From Bacteroidaceae bacterium (GTDB taxonomy: Bacteria > Bacteroidota > Bacteroidia > Bacteroidales > Bacteroidaceae), in contig JAFUYM010000013.1 in assembly GCA_017470525.1 (NCBI GenBank), forward strand, positions 43,041 to 107,040: DNA of 64,000 nucleotides, given 5' to 3'. Both the position numbers and the translations under genes were made by a program. Below are positions 54,547-64,000 of the stretch, one piece after another (positions within the stretch are counted from its first letter, which is position 1; every line of letters starts with the position of its first letter). The notes under the pieces were generated by a model. That model was given only the letters and a program-made list of their open reading frames with translations. It made no database searches and was not told the origin of the DNA.

Positions 54547-56301
54547 ATGAAGACAAAGGGAAACAAGAAAATCGTACTCGATGAGTATCAAAGAAAGGTG
54601 CTTGCTTACGTTGCCAGCGGGGAGAGTCTTTTCATCACGGGTAAGGCTGGAACAGGTAAAACCTCATTGCTTCGGGAAATAAAGAAAATGTATGCTGGTA
54701 AGAAAGTTGTTGCAGTTCTTGCTCCTACTGGTGTTGCTGCAAGAAATGCTGAGGGCTATACGATGCATAGTTTCTTGCGGCTGCCATTAAAACCTTATCT
54801 ACCAGAACATAAGGTTAAACCAGATTTATATCAACTCAATAATAGTGGTGCTGAAACTATTCGCAGTATTGACACGCTGATAATAGACGAGATAAGTATG
54901 GTTCGCTGCGATATGCTTGACGCAGCCGATGCTATACTCCAGCATTATCGTCACAATAGCAGGCCTTTCGGTGGTGTACAACTCATTATGTTTGGCGACC
55001 TTTATCAGTTATCCCCTGTTGCTGACAGCGAGGATAAAAAAGTTCTGAAGGGTGGCTATAATGCGAATGAGTTTTACTTCTTCTTGAGTCAGGCTCTTCG
55101 TCATTTCGATTATCGTGTCGTGGAATTACAAAAAATCCACCGTCAGGATAATCGCAAGTTCATAAACCTTCTAAATGCAGTGCGCATAGGCGAAATTAAT
55201 GTGGAGAGCCTAAAGATGTTAGAAAGCCGTGTTGACAAGAATATCAAACAAACTCCACAAGATGGTGTCATCACTCTAATGACCCACAACTACCAAAGCA
55301 AAAATCTAAACAGGGATATGTATGAGAAACTGAATACCAAAGAATATCTTTACAAGGCAAAAATTGTGGAGTATACAGACCGATGGCACGATAAATATCC
55401 AGTGGATTACAAATTTAGGCTTAAAGTAGGTGCAAGGGTTATGTTCCAGCGTAATGATAATGAGAATAAAAAATACAACAACGGAACGATGGGGTGGGTG
55501 ATACACCTTGCTGATGATTGTATTTTAGTAGAAACAGATAATGGTGACAGGGTAAGTGTTAAGAGGGCTGTATGGCAACAGTTTGATTACTTTGTTGACA
55601 AAAAGACCAAAACCATTTATACACAAGTGTCTGCCGAGTATCACCAATATCCATTGAAACTGGCGTGGGCTGTAAGTATTCATAAGAGCCAGGGGTTGAC
55701 ATTAAAAGAAGTAAATATTGACGCATCTCAAGCATTCGCTTTCGGTCAGGTGTATGTGGCATTAAGCCGTTGTGAAACGCTGGAAGGCATCCATCTTTTG
55801 GAAATGATACCATCACATAAAATTATTGCCGACGATGTGGTTCGACAATATATGGAAAGTATTGATGAAGAAGGATATGTTACGAGGACAGACGATTTCA
55901 ATGATGATAATTATGAGGTCGAGCCACTTGTGTTAAGTGTTAAATCTGCAACTTTCAACAAAATAATATCAGGAGACAAAAAGAAACATCAGCAACTTAT
56001 AAAAGATTCCGATAGTGCTCGCAGACTCTTTGCCCACAATGAGGATGGTAGTGTCTGTATTAATAATGTTTGGGTGGATGAGAGAAAAATAACTAACTAT
56101 TGGGATATGAACGGAAATCATTTCCCATTCGTATTTCGAAGATACCGAACAGTACGATTCGTTGATAAGATTGATGGTAGAATGGTGGATGTTGAAGTAG
56201 ATGGGGCTTTTGAACCCTATAAAGGGGTAGATGCAGAAGATTATTATAACTGGGGATTTAAATTCAGATTTGGCAAGATAATAAGACGAAAAAGAAAATA
56301 A
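54547..56301 (+). CDS. PIF1-like DNA helicase
   Basis: The protein has 584 residues. Walker A GKAGTGKTS is at 32-40, Walker B LIIDEISMVRCDM, then GDLYQLSPV and, near ~370-395, AVSIHKSQGLTL and VYVALSRCETLEGIHL, all PIF1/RecD2-type superfamily 1B motifs. The last ~120 residues form an extra domain of unknown function. The gene is AT-rich and sits in an accessory stretch between the structured RNA and a Fic remnant. Substrates may include G-quadruplex or forked DNA as for other PIF1 helicases. Confidence 0.88.
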   Translation: MKTKGNKKIVLDEYQRKVLAYVASGESLFITGKAGTGKTSLLREIKKMYAGKKVVAVLAPTGVAARNAEGYTMHSFLRLPLKPYLPEHKVKPDLYQLNNSGAETIRSIDTLIIDEISMVRCDMLDAADAILQHYRHNSRPFGGVQLIMFGDLYQLSPVADSEDKKVLKGGYNANEFYFFLSQALRHFDYRVVELQKIHRQDNRKFINLLNAVRIGEINVESLKMLESRVDKNIKQTPQDGVITLMTHNYQSKNLNRDMYEKLNTKEYLYKAKIVEYTDRWHDKYPVDYKFRLKVGARVMFQRNDNENKKYNNGTMGWVIHLADDCILVETDNGDRVSVKRAVWQQFDYFVDKKTKTIYTQVSAEYHQYPLKLAWAVSIHKSQGLTLKEVNIDASQAFAFGQVYVALSRCETLEGIHLLEMIPSHKIIADDVVRQYMESIDEEGYVTRTDDFNDDNYEVEPLVLSVKSATFNKIISGDKKKHQQLIKDSDSARRLFAHNEDGSVCINNVWVDERKITNYWDMNGNHFPFVFRRYRTVRFVDKIDGRMVDVEVDGAFEPYKGVDAEDYYNWGFKFRFGKIIRRKRK

Positions 56302-56456
56302 ATGTGGATGTTAACGATTACCTTTTGTGCTGTAGATGTAAATGAATAATAGAAAAAAGTCAGCACACAGCATTAACAGATTGAGCAAGTTCTGTGAATC
56401 GTCATTACCGAATAGGTAAGGTAATGGCGGTTTGTTTTTGTACAATTGTTGGGGAC

Positions 56457-56517
56457 AAGAAAACGCACTGGAAAAATACAATTTTGAATGAAAGTTGCAT
56501 TTTTCCAGTGCGTTTTT
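56457..56517. terminator. Long hairpin terminator between the helicase gene and the Fic remnant
   Basis: The arms GAAAACGCACTGGAAAAAT and ATTTTTCCAGTGCGTTTTTC are nearly perfect complements (about 18 bp) with A/T runs on both sides, so it can stop transcription from both the helicase gene and the Fic-type frame. A smaller hairpin, CATTACC / GGTAATG, lies just before it (56403-56427). Nothing else is seen in 56302-56560. Confidence 0.7.
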
Positions 56518-56560
56518 CATTGTGCTGAATATGTGGCTATAAGATGGAAAAAGATGATTG

Positions 56561-56901
56561 TCAGAAGTACGTTTCCACGGCAAAACGGAATTGGTCAATG
56601 AAAATCTGTTTGAAGGCGGAGATATTGTTTTGCTCGTAGAATAGCAGCATGGCTTTCTTGTAGTCGATGCTGTCAACTGTTCGAAAAGATATGGGGCAAT
56701 AGCCATTGGCAATCAAGATGACATTGCTGGTGATACGGGCAATACGCTTGTTGCCATCGTTGAATGCTTGAATATTGGGAACTCATTGTCAATAGGGCGA
56801 TAATTTGTTCCTGTGATGCCGACACGTCGGGTGCGAATATTGCGGTCAACACCAAGTTCCTTGACAAGCAAACTGTGAATGTCCTCTATACGAGAGATTT
56901 G
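56561..56901 (-). pseudogene. Remnant of a Fic-domain protein with internal deletion
   Basis: Reading the minus strand, one frame encodes IEDIHSLLVKELGVDRNIRT and NYRPIDNEFPI, and a second frame then gives QAFNDGNKRIARITSN, LIANGYCPISFRTVDSIDY and QIFIDQFRFAVETYF before the stop at 56561. This is a Fic protein with its FNDGNKR core, but about 30 codons that normally separate the two parts are missing, the frame changes at about 56780, and the first half of the protein is absent. It cannot make the full enzyme. The catalytic His of the HxFx(D/E)GN motif is replaced by Gln (IQAFNDGN-type). Confidence 0.75.
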
Positions 56902-56933
56902 AGTAGTTACATGAGAAATTTTTCTAAAAAAGA

Positions 56934-56964
56934 GTTGTTTATTCAGATTTTATGTTTACCTTTG
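56934..56964 (+). promoter_or_regulatory. Promoter of the DUF4143-type ATPase gene
   Basis: GTTG (56934-56937), 19 bp, then TACCTTTG (56957-56964), 50 bp before ATG 57015. Confidence 0.65.
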
Positions 56965-57014
56965 CACTTGTGAATGAACATTTTTGTTCAGGGCATTGAA
57001 CATTTTGTAAAAAT

Positions 57015-58205
57015 ATGTATCAAAGAAAACAATATCAAGAAGTTATGAGTCGACTGCAAGAACGCAGAAGATTCATTCAGGTGCTGGCAGGACCGCGTCA
57101 GGTGGGGAAATCCACACTTATCGGTCAAGTGCTGCAAGCCATTGACATGCCATATAGCAGTTACTCATCGGAAGACACACCTAATGCCACCAATGCATGG
57201 ATTAGCGATGTGTGGGAAGCCGCCCGTTCAAAGATGATAATTAACAAGCAGGGTGAACATTTGCTGGTCATTGATGAAATCCAGAAGATAGACAACTGGA
57301 GCGAGACCGTCAAGAAGGAATGGGACAGAGACACACGAGAAGGCACGAACTTGAAAGTGGTGTTGTTGGGTTCGTCGCGACTGCTGTTGAAAAAAGGACT
57401 TACAGAGTCGCTGGCTGGTCGTTTCGAAATGATACGTCTTGGTCATTGGTCATACGTCGAGATGCGGGATGCGTTCGGGCTCTCGCTTGACGAATACATA
57501 TTCTATGGAGGTTATCCGGGTACGGCAGACCTCATCCACGACGAAGAACGTTGGCAAGTGTATGTACGAGATGCACTTGTGGAAAGTGCTATCACAAAAG
57601 ATGTCCTACTCACAACAACCATCAACAAACCATCTTTGCTACGCCGTCTCTTTGAACTTGGTTGTCAGTACTCTGGGCGGGAACTATCGTTGACCAAAAT
57701 GCTGGGCGAATTGCAAGAGAAAGGAAATGTGACGACACTTGCAGGTTACTTGTATCTGCTGGATGAGTGTAATCTTCTCACGGGACTTCAGAAATTTGCA
57801 GGCGATGCCGCTCGCAAGTACAACAGCGCGCCTAAGTTCCAAGTCTATAATAATGCTCTACTCAATTACCGCAATGCTAATGGCTTCAAGGAAGAGCGCC
57901 TGGATGCCAAGAGTTGGGGGCGACAAGTGGAATCTGCCATTGGTGCCCACCTGCTCAATCATGCAGACCATTTGGGCTATCAGGTCTATTACTGGAGAGA
58001 GCGAAATGATGAAGTAGATTACGTTATTCAAAAAGGGCATAAATTATGTGCCATCGAAGTGAAGAGCGGACGGCGCACTTCTAATAAAGGTATGGGACTT
58101 TTCCGTGAGCAGTTCCATCCTCAACTCTCCTTGATAGTCGGTTCAGGTGGTATGCCTGTTGCTGAATTTCTGGCATTGGACATCAAAGAACTCTTCACGG
58201 CTTAA
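57015..58205 (+). CDS. AAA ATPase with DUF4143-type C-terminus
   Basis: The protein has 396 residues. Walker A GPRQVGKST is at 26-34, Walker B LLVIDEIQKI, and a sensor-like VVLLGSSRLLL; the C-terminal half contains a winged-helix-like part (ELGCQYSGRELSLTKMLGELQ) and the nuclease-like end YWRERNDEVDYVIQKGHKLCAIEVKSG with the E-VDYV-x-EVK pattern of DUF4143/PD-(D/E)XK proteins. These ATPases are common in anaerobes; their function is not established. It borders the Fic remnant and nifJ. A related but different ATPase lies on the other side of nifJ. Confidence 0.88.
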   Translation: MYQRKQYQEVMSRLQERRRFIQVLAGPRQVGKSTLIGQVLQAIDMPYSSYSSEDTPNATNAWISDVWEAARSKMIINKQGEHLLVIDEIQKIDNWSETVKKEWDRDTREGTNLKVVLLGSSRLLLKKGLTESLAGRFEMIRLGHWSYVEMRDAFGLSLDEYIFYGGYPGTADLIHDEERWQVYVRDALVESAITKDVLLTTTINKPSLLRRLFELGCQYSGRELSLTKMLGELQEKGNVTTLAGYLYLLDECNLLTGLQKFAGDAARKYNSAPKFQVYNNALLNYRNANGFKEERLDAKSWGRQVESAIGAHLLNHADHLGYQVYYWRERNDEVDYVIQKGHKLCAIEVKSGRRTSNKGMGLFREQFHPQLSLIVGSGGMPVAEFLALDIKELFTA

Positions 58206-58266
58206 CAAGTCTGTGAGCCCCCCAAAATAGCAGTCAGCACACAATTGAATGTGTGGTTGTGGAATG

Positions 58267-58301
58267 GAAAAAGGGGATGCTGTCAAGCATCCCCTTCCTT
58301 C
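58267..58301 (-). terminator. Terminator downstream of nifJ
   Basis: GGGGATGC / GCATCCCC with a short loop. On the minus strand it is followed by TTTTT, and it lies about 100 bp after the nifJ stop codon. It may also serve the ATPase gene on the plus strand. Confidence 0.7.
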
Positions 58302-58395
58302 TTGAGTATTTGTGTGGTTCGATTATTGACTTCGTCGAAAATGCTTTCGCTCGGCATTGTTCAAAAAAACTTGGCTCTGTACTCGCTTCATCGCA

Positions 58396-61950
<3,555 letters not shown>

Positions 61951-61985
61951 AATAATAATTTATAATAATAAAAATGTATAATCTT

Positions 61986-63167
61986 TTAGTAGAGGAATCC
62001 GAAAATCCAGAGAGGGATTTGGTTGCCTTCGCCGATGTCGCACTGGTTGACGGCATAGAGCGATTTGGCCTTGCTCTTCAGTTTGGTGCTGTGTTCGGCA
62101 ATCTTGAACTCCAGTTGCTCGTCGATGAGGAAGGAGCAGAGGTTGCCGTGCTTGTTCACCTTGTGGTCTTTCCAGAGCGTGTTGCAGAAGAAGGTCTCCA
62201 GCACGTCATGCTCGTCGAAGCAGCGGGGGTAGAAACTGTACATGAGGTTGGAGTTGTGCAGCAGCACACGGGCAGGCTTCTTGGGGAATTCGTCGCCTTT
62301 CCCGTAAATCATGTTCACCAGTCGAGCCTCCTCCAGATACTTGATGTAGTGCATCACCGTGGCACGGCTCATGCCCAGTTCCTGTGCCAACTGGCTGACA
62401 TTGGGCACACTGCTGCCGCTCGTGGTGAGCATATAGAAAAGTTGCTTGATTTTTGCCAGATATTTCAGTTCAATCTGCTTAACCAGCAGAATATCGACCT
62501 CAATCATCATGTTCATGTTCTTCAACAAGTTTTCGCTGTAGTTCGCCTTGTCAAGGAAGAAAGGATAGAAACCATGATGCAGGTAGGCTTGGAAATATTC
62601 GCGCGGATTAACCTTTGCAAAGATTTCTGTGGCAATCTGTTTGTGGTTGGCAATGATTTCATCAAGGGTATAGGAGCGCAATTGCAGACCTGTAGAGAGG
62701 TTGAGGAACTCACGGAACGAGAAACCACGCAAATTGTATGATTTCACAATGCCGTTCAGTTCAGGGTTTTCCTCCTTCAGACGCATCACGGGAGACCCCG
62801 TAAATACAATCTTCAACCCAGGATAACGGTCGTAGCATTCACGCAACTGGGCACTCCAGTCAGGCTGCTTGAACACTTGGTCGATGAGCAACACCTTGCC
62901 ACCTGAATGATAAAACTCACCAGCAAACTCTGCGATGCCGATGTTTTGGACGTAAAAGTTGTTAGTGTTGATATACAGACACGAATGGTCGTATGGGGAA
63001 AAATGCTCTTTAGCATACTGCAGCAAAAAAGTGGTTTTGCCCACACCGCGAGCACCTTTGATGCCAATCATTCGGTCTTTCCAATTAATCTCGTCCATCA
63101 GGTCACGACGCACGGGGGCCTTCAGGTGCTCCACTAAATAAGCATGTGTACGGAAAAAGGATTCCAT
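61986..63167 (-). CDS. AAA ATPase with C-terminal winged helix
   Basis: The protein has 393 residues. Walker A GARGVGKTT is at 38-46, Walker B KVLLIDQVFK (Asp without the following Glu), and a sensor segment KIVFTGSPVM; a helix-turn-helix follows at ~255-290 (VPNVSQLAQELGMSRATVMHYIKYLEEARLV) and a DUF4143-like tail. It could both hydrolyse ATP and bind DNA. It is directly upstream of nifJ on the same strand and may share its transcript. Its 5' leader contains a 12-bp palindrome. Function unknown. Confidence 0.85.
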   Translation of the reverse strand: MESFFRTHAYLVEHLKAPVRRDLMDEINWKDRMIGIKGARGVGKTTFLLQYAKEHFSPYDHSCLYINTNNFYVQNIGIAEFAGEFYHSGGKVLLIDQVFKQPDWSAQLRECYDRYPGLKIVFTGSPVMRLKEENPELNGIVKSYNLRGFSFREFLNLSTGLQLRSYTLDEIIANHKQIATEIFAKVNPREYFQAYLHHGFYPFFLDKANYSENLLKNMNMMIEVDILLVKQIELKYLAKIKQLFYMLTTSGSSVPNVSQLAQELGMSRATVMHYIKYLEEARLVNMIYGKGDEFPKKPARVLLHNSNLMYSFYPRCFDEHDVLETFFCNTLWKDHKVNKHGNLCSFLIDEQLEFKIAEHSTKLKSKAKSLYAVNQCDIGEGNQIPLWIFGFLY

Positions 63168-63188
63168 AAATCTTTGGTTTTGTTAATT

Positions 63189-63231
63189 CATTCGCGAATG
63201 TGTCACTTCGGCACTAAAAATACCATTGTGA
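63189..63231. promoter_or_regulatory. Palindromes in the leader of the AAA ATPase gene
   Basis: CATTCGCGAATG (63189-63200) is a perfect 12-bp palindrome, and GTCAC (63202-63206) / GTGAC (63227-63231) flank the next stretch. They lie between the -7 box and the start codon and could be operators. Confidence 0.35.
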
Positions 63232-63243
63232 CGAAATTTTCTG

Positions 63244-63251
63244 CAAAAGTA
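63244..63251 (-). promoter_or_regulatory. -7 box of the AAA ATPase gene (possibly also nifJ)
   Basis: TACTTTTG on the minus strand, 76 bp before the start codon at 63167. Confidence 0.6.
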
Positions 63252-63374
63252 CGACTTTTTTCCGTAAAATGCAAACTTGACTTTGCAAAAATTGATTTTC
63301 GATGTAAAATATTTTTTCAAAGCCAACTTTAGTTCTTAAAAAGAATAATGAATAGGCAATATCGTCCAATTTGT

Positions 63375-63450
63375 CCTTAAAAATCGGACTGCTCCAGTCC
63401 GCCGTGCCGCACTGGAGCAGTCCGATGCGTCGGAGTGGAGCAGTCCGAAA
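63375..63450. repeat. 19-nt palindromic unit element (locus F)
   Basis: A weak flank CCTTAAAAA is followed by units TCGGACTGCTCCAGTCCGC (63384-63402), CCGCACTGGAGCAGTCCGA (63407-63425) and TCGGAGTGGAGCAGTCCGA (63430-63448), with linkers CGTG and TGCG. Unit 2 is identical to unit 3 of locus E. Confidence 0.9.
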
Positions 63451-63486
63451 GAGAGGTGCTGAAAGCGTCATTCAGCACCTCTCTTT
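63447..63486 (-). terminator. Terminator of the secreted protein gene
   Basis: The perfect stem AAAGAGAGGTGCTGAA / TTCAGCACCTCTCTTT (16 bp) has a 7-nt loop and begins immediately after the stop codon of the minus-strand gene; its other end touches element F. Confidence 0.8.
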
Positions 63487-64000
63487 TTATTTGGCAGCAA
63501 CCTTCTTCCCGTTTCGGATGTACACACCCTTCCCCGCAGGTCTTCCCTTCAACTTCCTGCCGTCCAGCGTGTACCAGTCGGCAGCGTCATCGTCGGTCTC
63601 TGTCTGTATGCCGCCGATGCCGTCAGGAACCGCAGCCTCCTGCAGCATCCAGACAAAGTTGGGCGTCCAGCTGTAGTCAGCCTCCGGCATGCCGTCATTG
63701 TCCGTGTCAAGCACCGTCCAGTAGGTGGAGGCGCCCCACTCGTCGCTCACGGCGTTCGTGCTGCGCACCGCATAGCGGCCACCGTCGCCCCTGTACCACA
63801 CCTGGCCCTCCCACGAGTCACGGCTGTTGCCCTTGTCCGTGCGGATGCACCCGTGCGGGTTCAGTTCGCCGGTGGCGCCGCCGTCGCTCAGGTGCGGGTT
63901 CGAGAAGCATTCGTCCAGTTTCCATCCCGGGGAGCGGAAGAGGTCGCCGCCCTCCGTCTTGTGGAAGGTGAATGTGCCTGCCTCCTGCTCCGTGTCCGTC
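63487..64000 (-). CDS. Secreted protein with C-terminal sorting-like tail (C-terminal part)
   Basis: The frame is open to the window edge, giving the last ~170 residues of a larger protein. The visible part has EGQVWYRGDGGRYAVRSTNA and YWTVLDTDNDGMPEADYSW, suggesting an extracellular carbohydrate-active or binding module, and ends with the segment DWYTLDGRKLKGRPAGKGVY then IRNGKKVAAK. This tail (YTLDGR-x-L...GVYI-x-NGKKV) is typical of secreted Prevotella proteins and probably directs export or surface anchoring. Codon use is strongly GC-rich compared with every neighbour. The family of the catalytic part cannot be told from this piece. Confidence 0.75.
   Translation of the reverse strand, partial: TDTEQEAGTFTFHKTEGGDLFRSPGWKLDECFSNPHLSDGGATGELNPHGCIRTDKGNSRDSWEGQVWYRGDGGRYAVRSTNAVSDEWGASTYWTVLDTDNDGMPEADYSWTPNFVWMLQEAAVPDGIGGIQTETDDDAADWYTLDGRKLKGRPAGKGVYIRNGKKVAAK

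Noticed and set aside
58206-58395. Possible small gene between the ATPase and nifJ
   Set aside because: The stretch holds the terminator hairpin; the remaining frames have no promoter and no recognisable content.

Overview
The window looks like chromosomal DNA of a Prevotella/Segatella-type member of the Bacteroidales. This rests on Bacteroidetes -7 promoter boxes (TAnnTTTG, sometimes with a TTTG about 19-21 bp upstream) in front of many genes, the absence of Shine-Dalgarno sequences, a V-type ATPase operon carrying DUF2764, diaminopimelate synthesis through DapL, a LysRS with the Bacteroidetes C-terminal tail, a GH28-GH105 pectin enzyme and a secreted protein with a Prevotella-style C-terminal tail. 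The genus is inferred; no rRNA or tRNA gene was seen.

Layout. 1-4240: end of lysS, then gpsA, pgi and a flavodiiron protein, separated by dispersed repeats. 4240-8190: a membrane acyltransferase thrown out of frame at a poly-C tract, a pRiA4b ORF-3-like protein, a Fur-family regulator and an M15 peptidase. 8414-16181: the V-type ATPase operon E-DUF2764-A-B-D-I-K, whose K subunit keeps the residues of a sodium site. 16374-22540 (minus): RelA/SpoT-domain protein, solute-binding lipoprotein, TPR protein and SF1 helicase in one apparent operon. 22591-27575 (minus): AddA-like helicase-nuclease and CotH protein. 27880-30797: a candidate small RNA and an AT-rich HNH endonuclease/C5-methyltransferase module. 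31027-36710: pheT, yebC, a TSCPD protein, a lipoprotein and an iron-dependent alcohol dehydrogenase. 36719-51256: pectin enzyme, asnB, dapF, and gltB-gltD-dapL-pyrG, a nitrogen and amino-acid block in which asnB, pyrG and gltB all use glutamine as amide donor. 51451-58205: HU-like protein, lipoprotein, lipocalin, then an accessory stretch (DUF4160/DUF2442 pair, 6S-like RNA, PIF1-like helicase, Fic remnant, DUF4143-type ATPase). 58396-64000: pyruvate:ferredoxin oxidoreductase, a second AAA ATPase and the GC-rich end of a secreted protein.

The most unusual signal is a family of intergenic elements. Each has a 9-nt left flank (RCCTCTRAA-like) followed directly by three 19-nt near-palindromic units separated by exactly 4 nt. 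Five good copies (16243, 27761, 39618, 52010, 63384) and one degenerate copy (4572) share this geometry, while the palindrome sequence itself differs between loci and is matched among the units of one locus. A second family of about 150-165 bp, bounded by AACAACGAAT and its complement, occurs three times. Several repeats overlap or abut stop codons of host genes.

All functions are assigned by reading motifs; no database or folding program was used.
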